Assembly: GCA_945836135.1 (NCBI GenBank)
Contig: CAMAKT010000002.1
Coordinates: 1-41,134, forward strand
Length of the DNA stretch: 41,134 bases
Source of the DNA: an uncultured Clostridia bacterium
GTDB taxonomy: Bacteria > Bacillota > Clostridia > Lachnospirales > Lachnospiraceae
Reading direction: 5' to 3'
The notes beneath the pieces are model-generated. The model was not told the origin of the DNA. It did not search any database and worked only from the letters and a program-made list of their open reading frames with translations. A program made the position numbers and the translations under genes. Shown one piece after another: positions 29,315 through 39,606 of this stretch (the first letter of the stretch is position 1; the number at the start of each line of letters is the position of its first letter).

Positions 29315-31297
29315 CTATTCCTCCAGCATACTTTTCTTAATCTCAATAATCCTGTCACGAAGCTCTGCCGCTGTCTCGAAATCCAGCTCCGCCGCAGCCT
29401 TATGCATACGCTTATTCAATTCCTTGAGCAGCTTCTCAAGCTCCTGCCTGCTCATTGATTCAATATCCTTCTCCATATCAGCCTTCGGCTCACTTGCCGC
29501 CTTGGAGATTGCTATAAGGTCACGGACAGCCTTCTTGATTGTCGTCGGTGTAATGCCGTGTTCCTCATTATATCTCTGCTGTATCTCACGACGGCGGTTG
29601 GTCTCATCAATGGCATTCCTCATGGAATCGGTAATGACATCGGCATACATAATAACCCTTCCGTCCGAATTACGGGCTGCCCTGCCGACAGTCTGTATAA
29701 GAGAAGTCTCGGAACGCAGGAAACCTTCCTTATCCGCATCAAGTATGGCAACAAGTGTAATCTCAGGTATATCCAGTCCCTCTCTTAACAGATTAATTCC
29801 CACCAATACATCGAATACGTCCATTCTCATATCACGGATAATCTCAGCACGTTCCAATGTATCAATATCCGAATGAAGATATCTGACTCTGATTCCGACC
29901 TCCTTCATATAGTCGGTAAGGTCCTCCGCCATTCTCTTGGTGAGTGTGGTAATCAGCACCTTATTGTGCTTCGCAACCTCCTTGTTGACCTCACCGATAA
30001 GGTCATCAATCTGTCCTTCCACCGGCTTAACCGTAATCTCCGGGTCAAGAAGTCCTGTCGGTCTGATAATCTGCTCAGTCCTCATAAGCTCATGCTGTGC
30101 CTCGTACTCAGACGGTGTCGCCGAAACAAACATCATCTGGTCAATCTTAGCCTCAAACTCCGTAAAATTAAGCGGTCTGTTGTCAAGAGCGGAGGGCAGA
30201 CGGAAGCCGTAATCCACCAGTGTAGTCTTCCTTGAACGGTCTCCGGCATACATGCCTCTTATCTGCGGTATCGTGATATGTGACTCGTCCACAATAATCA
30301 AAAAATCCTCCGGGAAATAGTCAATCAGTGTGTAAGGTGGTGTCCCCGGTGCAAGCCCTGCAAGATGCCTTGAATAATTCTCTATTCCCGAACAGAAGCC
30401 CGTCTCAAGCATCATCTCCACATCAAAGCTCGTCCTCTCCTGTATTCTCTGAGCCTCCAACAGCTTATCCTCGCTCTTAAAATAAGCCACTCTCTCCTTC
30501 ATCTCCTCACGGATATTGGCAGCCGCCTCCACAAGTTTCTCCCTTGGAACCACATAATGGGATGCAGGAAAAATTGCAATATGTGAAAGCTCCGCCTTCT
30601 TCTCTCCGGTGAGTACATCTATCTCCGTAATTCTGTCAATCTCATCCCCAAAGAACTCAACTCTCACTGCGCGGTCCGTGGATGCTGCCGGAAATACCTC
30701 CAGCACATCTCCTCTCACCCTGAAGGAGCCTCTCTTAAAATCCATATCATTCCTTGTATACTGATTGTCCACCAGTTTACGTATAATCTCATCACGGTCC
30801 TTCTCCATCCCCGGTCTTAAGGACACAACCATGCTCTCATAGTCCACAGGGCTTCCCAGACCATATATACAGGACACACTGGCAACAATCACCACATCCC
30901 TGCGCTCCGAAAGTGCTGCCGTAGCCGAATGACGAAGCTTGTCTATCTCATCGTTAATTGAAGAATCCTTCTCAATATAGGTATCCGTGGAAGGCACATA
31001 AGCCTCCGGCTGGTAATAATCATAATATGACACAAAATACTCCACCGCATTCTCAGGGAAAAACTCCTTCATCTCACCATAGAGCTGTCCTGCAAGGGTC
31101 TTATTATGCGCAATAATCAGTGTAGGCTTATTAAGCGCCGCAATAACATTCGCCATGGTAAAGGTCTTGCCGGAGCCTGTAACACCCAGCAAAGTCTGAA
31201 ACTGGTTGCCTTCCTTGAATCCCTTGACAAGAGCATCTATAGCCTGTGGCTGGTCCCCCGTCGGGGCGTATTCCGAATGCAAAACGAATTTATCCAT
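29315..31297 (-). CDS. uvrB: Excinuclease ABC subunit B
   Basis: [66 protein letters not shown]-terminal UVR motif. Start at MDKFVL. Confidence 0.98.
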   Translation of the reverse strand: MDKFVLHSEYAPTGDQPQAIDALVKGFKEGNQFQTLLGVTGSGKTFTMANVIAALNKPTLIIAHNKTLAGQLYGEMKEFFPENAVEYFVSYYDYYQPEAYVPSTDTYIEKDSSINDEIDKLRHSATAALSERRDVVIVASVSCIYGLGSPVDYESMVVSLRPGMEKDRDEIIRKLVDNQYTRNDMDFKRGSFRVRGDVLEVFPAASTDRAVRVEFFGDEIDRITEIDVLTGEKKAELSHIAIFPASHYVVPREKLVEAAANIREEMKERVAYFKSEDKLLEAQRIQERTSFDVEMMLETGFCSGIENYSRHLAGLAPGTPPYTLIDYFPEDFLIIVDESHITIPQIRGMYAGDRSRKTTLVDYGFRLPSALDNRPLNFTEFEAKIDQMMFVSATPSEYEAQHELMRTEQIIRPTGLLDPEITVKPVEGQIDDLIGEVNKEVAKHNKVLITTLTKRMAEDLTDYMKEVGIRVRYLHSDIDTLERAEIIRDMRMDVFDVLVGINLLREGLDIPEITLVAILDADKEGFLRSETSLIQTVGRAARNSDGRVIMYADVITDSMRNAIDETNRRREIQQRYNEEHGITPTTIKKAVRDLIAISKAASEPKADMEKDIESMSRQELEKLLKELNKRMHKAAAELDFETAAELRDRIIEIKKSMLEE

Positions 31298-31321
31298 AAT
31301 AATCCTCATTTCCGTCTTTTC

Positions 31322-31335
31322 CAAACATACGTTCT
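31322..31335 (-). promoter_or_regulatory. LexA-type SOS box upstream of uvrBA
   Basis: Minus strand AGAACGTATGTTTG matches the Firmicute consensus CGAACRNRYGTTYG at 13 of 14 positions. A TATACT -10-like element lies at 31347-31342. Confidence 0.8.
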
Positions 31336-31407
31336 ATACATAGTATACCACATATTTAGAAAAAGTATAGTAGTAATTTTAAATAGTTACAATATTTATA
31401 TAGAAAA

Positions 31408-31439
31408 ATTCCACAGAACGTTTTTTCGTCCTGTGGAAT
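31408..31439 (-). terminator. Rho-independent terminator of the ABC exporter-GNAT operon
   Basis: ATTCCACAG ... CTGTGGAAT 9-bp stem with inner ACG/CGT pairing, then minus-strand TTTTCTATATA after the GNAT stop. Confidence 0.8.
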
Positions 31440-31443
31440 ATCG

Positions 31444-31872
31444 TCATTGCTTGTAAATTATCTTTCTCAAAGCCGGTCCGCAAAATTCATGAGGAATAAG
31501 CTTAAATCCCTGTTTCATATAAAAACCTTCCTTGCCCTTCTCCGATATAAGCTGAATGCTTGCCCTGCTGCCGGATGGCAGCCCGTTCTCTATATGCGAT
31601 AAAATCTTCCCAATAATCATGCTCCCTATACCCTTACCCTGATACTCCGGTCTGACAACAACATCCACAATGGTAAAATACATCCCATCACCTACAACCC
31701 TCCCCATGGCAATGTCCCTGTCCTCATCCTTCACCACCACCGAATATGTGCTGTTTTCCACGGCAGTTTCTGCCTGCTCACGGCAGAAATTCTTCCAGCC
31801 CACTGCCTCCCTCAGTTCAAAATATGTCTCGTATTTCAGGCAGTTTTCACATACTTTCAAGTCAGCATTCAT
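31444..31872 (-). CDS. GNAT-family N-acetyltransferase
   Basis: IVDVVVRPEYQGKGIGSMIIGKILSHIE acetyl-CoA motif; EKGKEGFYMKQGFKLIP. Confidence 0.88.
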   Translation of the reverse strand: MNADLKVCENCLKYETYFELREAVGWKNFCREQAETAVENSTYSVVVKDEDRDIAMGRVVGDGMYFTIVDVVVRPEYQGKGIGSMIIGKILSHIENGLPSGSRASIQLISEKGKEGFYMKQGFKLIPHEFCGPALRKIIYKQ

Positions 31873-31877
31873 GCTCG

Positions 31878-32288
31878 TTACCCCTCTTCGTGTTTACTTT
31901 TCGTTACATTCACCCTCCAGCAGATAAAATCCCCCAGAAGCAACACAGCCACAATCGGCAGAACAAATATCAGAAGGAGCGTCCCCACCAGCCCTGCAAA
32001 AAATCCCGTGTCAGTCATGATATCATATACCGAATACGCCGCTACTATCACACCTATTATACCATCTGTAATAGCAAATATTCTGTACGGCGATAAGGTT
32101 CGCCCCCGCTTAGCTGCCACGGCACAGCAGATGCATATTACAAAATAACAGATAAAAATAATAGAAAAAACACAGGCTGCAATTGCCAATTCCGGCTCCA
32201 GGCCTGATGGGTTAAAAACAATCTCAACAACCCACAATGCCGCTGCAATGATAAAACTGATGACCGTAATCAATATCTTTCTCTTCAT
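31878..32288 (-). CDS. Small multi-TM membrane protein, unknown function
   Basis: About four hydrophobic segments (ILITVISFIIAAALWVVEIVF; LAIAACVFSIIFICYFVICICCAVAA). RBS-consistent start at MKRKIL. Confidence 0.65.
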   Translation of the reverse strand: MKRKILITVISFIIAAALWVVEIVFNPSGLEPELAIAACVFSIIFICYFVICICCAVAAKRGRTLSPYRIFAITDGIIGVIVAAYSVYDIMTDTGFFAGLVGTLLLIFVLPIVAVLLLGDFICWRVNVTKSKHEEG

Positions 32289-32299
32289 ATGTATACCTC

Positions 32300-34072
32300 T
32301 CACTCCCCCTTGTTGAGGCTGTAGTACAGCCCCTTCTTATCCATAAGTTCCTCATGTGTACCGCTCTCCGCTATTCCTCCATCGGAAATGTACAGGATTC
32401 TGTCGGCATCCCTGACCGTGGACAGACGATGCGCCACAATGAAGGCTGTCTTGTCCTTAAGCACAATCTTCAGTGCCTGCTGTATCAACTCCTCCGTCTC
32501 GGTGTCTATGGAGCTGGTGGCCTCATCCAGAATTATGACGGATGGATTTTTAAGGATTATTCGCGCAAAGCTGATTAACTGCTTCTCCCCGGCGGAAAGT
32601 CCCTGGCCTCTCTCGTCCAGCCTGTGCATATAGCCATCAGGAAAAGACAGAAGTTTTTCTTCTATGTGCAGTGTTCTGGCAGCAGCTGCACATTCCTCAT
32701 CCGTCGCAGAAGGTCGACCGTAGCGTATATTGTCCATTATGGTGCCCTTGAAGATGAATGGGTCCTGCATCAGAACGCCCACTTCGCGCCGAAGTGATTC
32801 AAGTGTTACGCTTCGAACATCCACATCGTCAATCTTGACGCTTCCCTTGTCCACATCATAAAATCGTGTCAACAGGTTGATTACCGTTGTCTTTCCTGCT
32901 CCTGTAGGTCCCACAAGGGCAATGGTCTGTCCCGGTTTTACATGGAGGTCAAAATCCTTGAGCACCGGAGCATTCTCCTCATATTCAAAATACACATGGT
33001 CAAAATCAACCTTTCCCTTAACTTTGTTAAGCGATGCCGCATTCTCGCTGTCTGCAATCTCCACCGGGTAATCAATTGTGTCGAATACCTGCTCGAGATT
33101 GGAGCTTACCTGGGCAAGCTGTTGTATTATACTTGCAATCTGTGTCAACGGACCGGAAAAGAGGCTCATGTAATTGGTGAATACAACCACCGTCCCCGCA
33201 TTGACCATGGCGTTTCCGTTCTTAATCAGTGCCATGGCTATTCCGTATAAGGCAATCATTCCTGCATTCCAGAACAACATAACAATTGGAGTGTTAAGTT
33301 CATTCCTGCGGACTATTCTCATCCATATACTGACGCTCTGGTTGTGCACATCCCTGTAGGTCTCCCGGCTCTTCTCTGTGCGGTTAAAATTCTTGATTAC
33401 CTTTTCTCCCATTATCGATTCAATGAGAAATGCCGTTCTGTTGGAAAATTTAGCGCGGTGCGCAGGGAATATTCGCCTGACCGATTTTCTCAATGCAAAT
33501 ATACACAACATCATCGGAACCACCACTGCAATTACAACAAGTGTAAGTGGCACGCTTATGGCCAGCATGAAGAAAAGCACCAGCACAATCTTCATAACAT
33601 ACACCAAAAGCAGCACCATCTGGTTGGTAAAAAAATTGGCAAGGTCATTGATATAGTCCGTTACCCGCACTACAATCTTTCCGTCGGGCTTAGAATCGAA
33701 ATAGTCGAAAGGCAGCTTTTGGAGCTTGTAGAATACCTCCTGCCTTATAGCTGCAATAATGTTGTGACCTGCATTTCCCATAAGGCGCTGCTGAAGAAAT
33801 GTCATAAATATCTCAAGCAGAGCCAGCACTGCCATGCCTGCAATCACCAAGGTGAGTTCACGATAATTCTCGTCATATACAACCTTGTTAATAATATTCT
33901 TGAGCAGCAACGGTGATACCATAGAGGCAGCCGATGCCAGAACCATAAAAATCACGCTCATAATAAGCATACTTCGATACGGAAACACATAGCGGAACAC
34001 CTTGCGAAACTGCCCCATATCCGGCTTCTGCTCAATATGCTCATCCTGAAAATATGTATTGCGTCTCGCCAT
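32300..34072 (-). CDS. ABC exporter half-transporter (catalytically canonical Walker B)
   Basis: ABC_membrane TMD plus NBD: GPTGAGKTTVINLL, LSAGEKQLISFARIIL, VIILDEATSSID, FIVAHRLSTV. ATG 34072 overlaps the upstream stop region. Confidence 0.93.
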   Translation of the reverse strand: MARRNTYFQDEHIEQKPDMGQFRKVFRYVFPYRSMLIMSVIFMVLASAASMVSPLLLKNIINKVVYDENYRELTLVIAGMAVLALLEIFMTFLQQRLMGNAGHNIIAAIRQEVFYKLQKLPFDYFDSKPDGKIVVRVTDYINDLANFFTNQMVLLLVYVMKIVLVLFFMLAISVPLTLVVIAVVVPMMLCIFALRKSVRRIFPAHRAKFSNRTAFLIESIMGEKVIKNFNRTEKSRETYRDVHNQSVSIWMRIVRRNELNTPIVMLFWNAGMIALYGIAMALIKNGNAMVNAGTVVVFTNYMSLFSGPLTQIASIIQQLAQVSSNLEQVFDTIDYPVEIADSENAASLNKVKGKVDFDHVYFEYEENAPVLKDFDLHVKPGQTIALVGPTGAGKTTVINLLTRFYDVDKGSVKIDDVDVRSVTLESLRREVGVLMQDPFIFKGTIMDNIRYGRPSATDEECAAAARTLHIEEKLLSFPDGYMHRLDERGQGLSAGEKQLISFARIILKNPSVIILDEATSSIDTETEELIQQALKIVLKDKTAFIVAHRLSTVRDADRILYISDGGIAESGTHEELMDKKGLYYSLNKGE

Positions 34073-34073
34073 T

Positions 34074-35867
34074 TTACTCCACCTCCTTGTACTTTGCATT
34101 CTCCTGAATGTGGTACACCTTGGCAAAATGTCCGTTCAGTTTCATAAGCTCATCGAATGTACCTCGCTCAACTATCTTTCCGTCCTGCATATACAGAATT
34201 TCATCGCAATTCACAACACTTGACAGCCGATGCGCCGATATAATCACCGTCTTATCACGGTAACATTCGGTAATCTCTCCCAAGAGCTTATGCTCGGTCT
34301 TGACATCAAGAGCGCTGGTGGAATCATCAAAAATCAGCACCGGAGCACCTTTTAACAGTGCTCTTGCAATAGCCACTCTCTGCTTCTGGCCTCCTGATAT
34401 ACCGATACCCTTCTCACCCACAACAGTGGAATAGTCATCGGGTAAATCCATAATAAAGCCATGGGCCTGTGCATGCTTTGCTGCCGTCACAATCTCATCC
34501 TTGCGTACATATGGCTCACTGTAGGCTATATTGGCATCAATTGTATCAGAAAACAGAAACACATCCTGAAACACATACGAGAATATACTTCTTAAGGACC
34601 CCAAATCATACTCCGTTACGTTCACTCCGTTCAGAGTTATTCTTCCTGAGCTTGCATCATGTATTCTTGAAAGGGATTCCAGCAGAAGGCTCTTTCCGCA
34701 GCCTGTTCCGCCTACGACTCCCAACTTTTTACCCCATGGAATATCCACATTGATATCGTCAAGAACCTTGTTTCCTCCCAGCACCAGTGATACATGCTCC
34801 ATGCGAAGGTTCACCGGCTCTGCCTGCTCAATCTTACGTGGTCCGCTCTCTATATCTATAGGACATTCCATGAAATTAAGCATTTTTTCGCCCGACACGA
34901 GCTGCTGCTGCATCTGGAAAAGATAGTTGTTAATCTGTGTTAAAAAGCTCATAATCTTGAGCACATAGTTGGTACATGCCACAAGATACCCTACCTTAAT
35001 ATGCCCCCTGATTACCAGCACCGCTGCCACCGCAATACTCCCTATATATGCAGTCTGCCTGATAATACCAAATATAACCTCAAATTTTGAAGAAAGCCAT
35101 ATCTGGTCAATATGGGACTGCTTCAGGTTCTCATTAATTGTATCAAACTGTTTTTCTTCCATATCCTCATTGGTAAAGGAGCGCACCAGCCTGACGGCTT
35201 CAATATTTTCCTGAACCTTAAGGCTCAATGAAGAATTATTCTTTCGAATGACACTGTACTTTTCCTTGGCAAGTTTTTTGAAATGCATAAGCTCGTACGT
35301 AAATACCGGTGCCAGAATAATCGGAATCCATAATAAGGATATATCAATCTTCCACAGAAAATATATTGCAACGGATATGGCGAAAACGCTGTCCATAATG
35401 TATGGTATCATGTGGCAGAACATTTCCTTGAACATCATAGTATCCGTTGACAGGATATTCAAAAGCTCACCTGTGTTGTACTCCGATATTTTCTCCGAGT
35501 CTAAAAGCATCAGTTTATCATAGGTTGCCATTCTAAGGTCTGTTTCAAGCCCCAGCCCCTGCTTCTGCTGCATAATATTTCTGATATAAACCAGAATGCA
35601 GCGCAGCAGCAAAAGTCCCAGCAGGCTTACCGCCAGGGTAGCAAAAAGCCGGAAAGTATGAACCTGTCCATACTTTCCGGTCAAAAGGAAGCCAAATACC
35701 CCATTGGTATCCGGCTCACTGTCTCCTATGCAATAATCAATGAACATTTCTGAAAATAATGGCATAAGTAAATCAGCCGTCAGCACAAGAAAGCTGATGA
35801 GCTCTGCCACAATAGCACCGGGAAGATACTTCTTCCAGTATTTCATTCCAAACTTGAATACGTTCAT
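34074..35867 (-). CDS. ABC exporter half-transporter (degenerate Walker B Glu to Asp)
   Basis: GGTGCGKSLLLESL, GISGGQKQRVAIARALL, VLIFDDSTSALD, VIISAHRLSSV. Confidence 0.93.
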   Translation of the reverse strand: MNVFKFGMKYWKKYLPGAIVAELISFLVLTADLLMPLFSEMFIDYCIGDSEPDTNGVFGFLLTGKYGQVHTFRLFATLAVSLLGLLLLRCILVYIRNIMQQKQGLGLETDLRMATYDKLMLLDSEKISEYNTGELLNILSTDTMMFKEMFCHMIPYIMDSVFAISVAIYFLWKIDISLLWIPIILAPVFTYELMHFKKLAKEKYSVIRKNNSSLSLKVQENIEAVRLVRSFTNEDMEEKQFDTINENLKQSHIDQIWLSSKFEVIFGIIRQTAYIGSIAVAAVLVIRGHIKVGYLVACTNYVLKIMSFLTQINNYLFQMQQQLVSGEKMLNFMECPIDIESGPRKIEQAEPVNLRMEHVSLVLGGNKVLDDINVDIPWGKKLGVVGGTGCGKSLLLESLSRIHDASSGRITLNGVNVTEYDLGSLRSIFSYVFQDVFLFSDTIDANIAYSEPYVRKDEIVTAAKHAQAHGFIMDLPDDYSTVVGEKGIGISGGQKQRVAIARALLKGAPVLIFDDSTSALDVKTEHKLLGEITECYRDKTVIISAHRLSSVVNCDEILYMQDGKIVERGTFDELMKLNGHFAKVYHIQENAKYKEVE

Positions 35868-35883
35868 TTTATGCCCCTTTTGT

Positions 35884-37236
35884 CTATTTCATCTGTTTCT
35901 TAAGTATCTCTATTGCCTTCTGGAGCTGTACATCCTCATCCTCCGGTATTGTAACCAGAGTCTTAAGCTCATCAGGCAGGTCAATCTCCACATCCGGATC
36001 AACGCCAATCTTATGAATGCTTCTTCCGCTAGGTGTGTAATAATCCTCAATCGTTACCTTAACGCCCGTTCCGTCCCTCATGGAGAATATCGTCTGGACA
36101 ATACCCTTTCCGAAGGTTGTGGTTCCCACAAGGGTTCCAACTCCGTAATCCTGAACAGCTCCTGCGAATATCTCAGAAGCACTGGCGCTGTTACCGTTTA
36201 TCAAAACAGCAAGCGGCACATTAAGTCTTGTATCGGCATCAGAGGTGTACTCCTCAGTTGCTCCGTTTTTATCCTTGACAGAAACTATAACGCCCTTAGG
36301 AAGTATCTCGTCGAGCATATCAACCACGATGTTGAGAAGTCCTCCCGGATTATTGCGAATATCAACAACAAGCGCTTCCATTCCCTGCTCTTCCAGAGCA
36401 TCCATGGCAGCGGTAAACTGCTTGGCAGTTACCTCGTCAAACTCCTCCACAAGAATATAGCCTATATTGTCCTGCAGCATCTTGTAGCTTACAGTCTCAA
36501 CATCAATCTGTCTGCGGGTTACCTCAACGTCGAATTCCTCTTCCTCTCTCCTGATGGTTAAAGTAACCTTAGTTCCCTCCTCACCGCGAATCATGGAGAC
36601 GGCAGCGTTCAAATCCATGCCTGTAATCTCTGTCCCGTTTACTGCCAAAATAATATCTCCCGGACGAATTCCCGCCTCATATCCCGGACAGTTCTCATAT
36701 GGTCTTACCGCTGTAACAATTCCTGTCTCTATATTCTGCTGAACCACGACTCCGATACCGCAGTATGAGCCGGAGGAGCTCTCCAAAAACGCCTTGTACT
36801 CATCCTCCGTGTAATACACCGAATACGGGTCCCCCAGCGAATCCATAACAGCCTTATAAATTGCGTCTATCATGGCATCTTCATCATAATCATACAGATA
36901 ATAATAATCTACTACCTGCATAAGGGTATCTATCTTCTCGATAACCTCATCCGTAAGCTGCGGACTCACCGGAGTATAATTGCCGTATGAAGATTCCTTT
37001 GTTTTCTCTTCAGTCGTCTCTTTTTCGGTTGTCTTTTCCTCGCTTGTCTCGTCATCCTTACCATCCTGCTTACCGGAAGTCTCCTCTTTTGTCTGCTGAT
37101 TTTTGTAATCTGAGCCGGGACCAATCAGAGAAGAGAGACCGTTGCATCCGGCAAGAAGTGCCATAATCACAACAGCCAGAAGGACGCCAAGTCCCAAACC
37201 CTTAAAAAAACCATTATTATTCTTTTTACTTATCAT
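35884..37236 (-). CDS. S41-family C-terminal processing peptidase (CtpA-like) with PDZ domain
   Basis: SVYYTEDEYKAFLESSSGSYCGIGVVV, PGYEAGIRPGDIILAVNG PDZ, VVDIRNNPGGLLN, NGNSASASEIFAGAVQDYGVGTLVGTTTFGKG. First ORF-track residue is TTG; ATG at 37236. Confidence 0.94.
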   Translation of the reverse strand: MISKKNNNGFFKGLGLGVLLAVVIMALLAGCNGLSSLIGPGSDYKNQQTKEETSGKQDGKDDETSEEKTTEKETTEEKTKESSYGNYTPVSPQLTDEVIEKIDTLMQVVDYYYLYDYDEDAMIDAIYKAVMDSLGDPYSVYYTEDEYKAFLESSSGSYCGIGVVVQQNIETGIVTAVRPYENCPGYEAGIRPGDIILAVNGTEITGMDLNAAVSMIRGEEGTKVTLTIRREEEEFDVEVTRRQIDVETVSYKMLQDNIGYILVEEFDEVTAKQFTAAMDALEEQGMEALVVDIRNNPGGLLNIVVDMLDEILPKGVIVSVKDKNGATEEYTSDADTRLNVPLAVLINGNSASASEIFAGAVQDYGVGTLVGTTTFGKGIVQTIFSMRDGTGVKVTIEDYYTPSGRSIHKIGVDPDVEIDLPDELKTLVTIPEDEDVQLQKAIEILKKQMK

Positions 37237-37288
37237 ATTTATCACACTTTCCAAATAGTTCTAATTATGTGAACAGCTTACATCCATA

Positions 37289-38662
37289 TCAATATTTCGG
37301 AACAACAACATAATCCAGCGGATTGACAAATTCTCCTTTGACTATCAGTGAAAAATGAAGGTGAGGACCTGTGGAGTTACCTGTGCTTCCTACCAATGCG
37401 ATGGTGTCACCTGCGTTGACATACTGTCCCACCGACACCAGAATGGCCGATGCATGAGCATACAGTGTCTGTATACTTCCGCCATGGTCAATCTTGACAC
37501 AGTTTCCGTATCCCCAGTAGTACTCGGCTAACACAACTGTTCCGCTGTATGCCGCCACTATTGGCTTACCGTTTATGTCCGAACCCGATATATCTGTTCC
37601 GTCATGAAGCTTCTCATAACCCAGAATAGGATGTATTCTCATACCGAACTGTGATGTTATCTTATTATATCCCGGTATTGGCCATGTAAAACCTGTAACA
37701 TTGATTTCTGCAAGCTTGGCTGCCACTGCTGCATCCGGGTCCTGATTTTTCTTCGCCTGTTCAGCAAGCCATGCCGCATATTCCCGTTTTGCCTGTTCAA
37801 CACGCTCTTCCTGCTCTGCAACCTCCTTTTGTGCAAGAGCCTTCTTATCCTCGGTATCGTCCATCTGTTTTTCAAGATTGTCAAGCTCAGCATTCTTGCT
37901 GTTAAATATGGCAGTATAGCTATCCTTAAGTACTTCCTGCTCCTGCTTGACTATATCGAGCCCCTCCTTCTCCCTGTTGAGGTCAGCAAGGTTTGACTCA
38001 TATGTGTTCTGCTGTATCTGAAGCTCGCCCTCCTGCCATTCGAGGTTTGCAAGCAACGTAGAAATTCTTTCCTTAGTCTCTCCGTACTCTATAAGCTTTT
38101 CCCTGTCATACTTAGAAATCTCGGATATATACTCAGCATTGTTCAGAAAATCTATCATACTGTCAGAGGAGAACAGAATATCCATAAAATTCTCCTCGCC
38201 ATTCTCATACATATACTGAATACGAAGCTTCATGGAATTGTACTGTTCCGCCTCCGTATTCTGTGCATCTGAAAGGTCGTTGCGAGTCTGGTTTATCTCA
38301 GCCTCCACCCTCGCAATCTCATTTAAGGTACTGTCAAGCTGTTGCTGCATTTCATCAATTTCAACCTGCTTGTCAGCAATCTTCTGTTCAAGCTCATATA
38401 TCTGAACCGCCACATCCGCCATCAGCCCATCAACGTATGAAATATAGTCCTTGGTACTCGAGATGCTTGCAGCAATGTTATTGACTTCATTCTGCAGTTC
38501 TTCTGCCCTCTGCTTTGCTGCCTCAAGTTCTCTTTCCTCACGATCAATATCTTCCTGTGAAATTGCCTTATAATCTTCCATTCCAAGTGGAAGAAGCATT
38601 ATAAGTATGCCCGCAAACAGTGTTCTCTTAAGTACGCCCTTTACTCTGTGTCTTTTTTTCAA
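37289..38662 (-). CDS. M23 peptidoglycan endopeptidase with long N-terminal coiled coil (EnvC/PcsB-like architecture)
   Basis: Signal or TM N-terminus, extended coiled coil, C-terminal LytM/M23 (FGMRIHPILGYEKLHDGTDISG...VKIDHGGSIQTLYAHAS...GNSTGPHLHFSLI). Confidence 0.92.
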   Translation of the reverse strand: MKKRHRVKGVLKRTLFAGILIMLLPLGMEDYKAISQEDIDREERELEAAKQRAEELQNEVNNIAASISSTKDYISYVDGLMADVAVQIYELEQKIADKQVEIDEMQQQLDSTLNEIARVEAEINQTRNDLSDAQNTEAEQYNSMKLRIQYMYENGEENFMDILFSSDSMIDFLNNAEYISEISKYDREKLIEYGETKERISTLLANLEWQEGELQIQQNTYESNLADLNREKEGLDIVKQEQEVLKDSYTAIFNSKNAELDNLEKQMDDTEDKKALAQKEVAEQEERVEQAKREYAAWLAEQAKKNQDPDAAVAAKLAEINVTGFTWPIPGYNKITSQFGMRIHPILGYEKLHDGTDISGSDINGKPIVAAYSGTVVLAEYYWGYGNCVKIDHGGSIQTLYAHASAILVSVGQYVNAGDTIALVGSTGNSTGPHLHFSLIVKGEFVNPLDYVVVPKY

Positions 38663-38697
38663 AACTTATCCTCCTGAAATTTACACCATATAGCCCA

Positions 38698-39606
38698 TCA
38701 CACCTTAAGATGCTTGCGCAGAGTCATATAGCTTCCCAAAAATCCAATTCCTACTCCCAATATTGCTGCTACAGGCAGCAATGTAGAGAATATGGTCTTA
38801 ATAGGCAGAAATGCAAGTATATTTGATAAAAATGTAAATCTGCTGATAATATAGTACACGACATTCTCATACAAGTAATATATAACTATCATAGGAAGCA
38901 TGGCTCCGACAAAACCAATCACAATACCTTCCACAATAAAAGGTGCTCTGACAAAGGCGTTTCTCGCCCCTAAGAGCTTCATAATTGCAATCTCCTCCTT
39001 GCGGATGGATATTCCCACAGAAACCGTATTTCCGATAAGGAAAAGTGCCACCAGAAACAGCACAACAATCATAGTGATTGATACCATACTTACGAGACCG
39101 CTCACATCCGAGAGCGAATTAGCAGTAATCTCCGAACGTCGTACAGTTCTCACTCCGTCTATGTTCTCCACAGAGGAAGCCACCGTCGACAGTGCATCTG
39201 CGCTGTCAAGGTATACCGTATAGGAAGCAGAATCTGCCAGTGGGTTATCATCCTCAAACCCCTCCGCCAAATCCATCCTGTCTCCAAAATACTTCACTTT
39301 ATATTTCTCCCAGGCTTCCTCAGCTGAAGTAAATTCAATAAGTATGACATTATCCATCTGCTGAATCGTCTTTCCGATGGACTCAATTCTGGCATCTGTC
39401 ACACCCACATCAAAAAATACCGTAAGGCAGGTATTCTTCTCGGCTTCCTCTACCATATAGGATACATTCGTTACAACCGAATAGAAAATACCAAACAGAA
39501 AAATACAGGCTGACATCGTTGCAACAGAAGCAAGTGAGAATAGTCTGTTCCTGTATATATTCTTGAAGCCCTGCTTAATGCAATATCCAAGCGAGCTAAT
39601 CTTCAT
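38698..39606 (-). CDS. ftsX: Cell division protein FtsX
   Basis: GYCIKQGFKNIYRNRLFSLASVATMSACIFLFG, IRKEEIAIMKLLGARNAFVRAPFIVEGIVIGFVGA. Confidence 0.95.
   Translation of the reverse strand: MKISSLGYCIKQGFKNIYRNRLFSLASVATMSACIFLFGIFYSVVTNVSYMVEEAEKNTCLTVFFDVGVTDARIESIGKTIQQMDNVILIEFTSAEEAWEKYKVKYFGDRMDLAEGFEDDNPLADSASYTVYLDSADALSTVASSVENIDGVRTVRRSEITANSLSDVSGLVSMVSITMIVVLFLVALFLIGNTVSVGISIRKEEIAIMKLLGARNAFVRAPFIVEGIVIGFVGAMLPMIVIYYLYENVVYYIISRFTFLSNILAFLPIKTIFSTLLPVAAILGVGIGFLGSYMTLRKHLKV

Noticed and set aside
29262-29876. 204-aa plus-strand ORF opposite uvrB
   Set aside because: Fully antisense to uvrB with low-complexity Ser/Leu/Ile composition; an artefact of coding on the other strand.
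33344-33916. 190-aa plus-strand ORF rich in His/Asn/Tyr/Lys opposite the ABC transporter
   Set aside because: Antisense shadow ORF with no recognisable motif and no credible RBS; the ABC transporter on the minus strand explains the region.
35740-36561. 273-aa plus-strand ORF opposite the ABC and S41 peptidase genes
   Set aside because: Spans two well-supported minus-strand genes and has no family-like motifs; shadow ORF.
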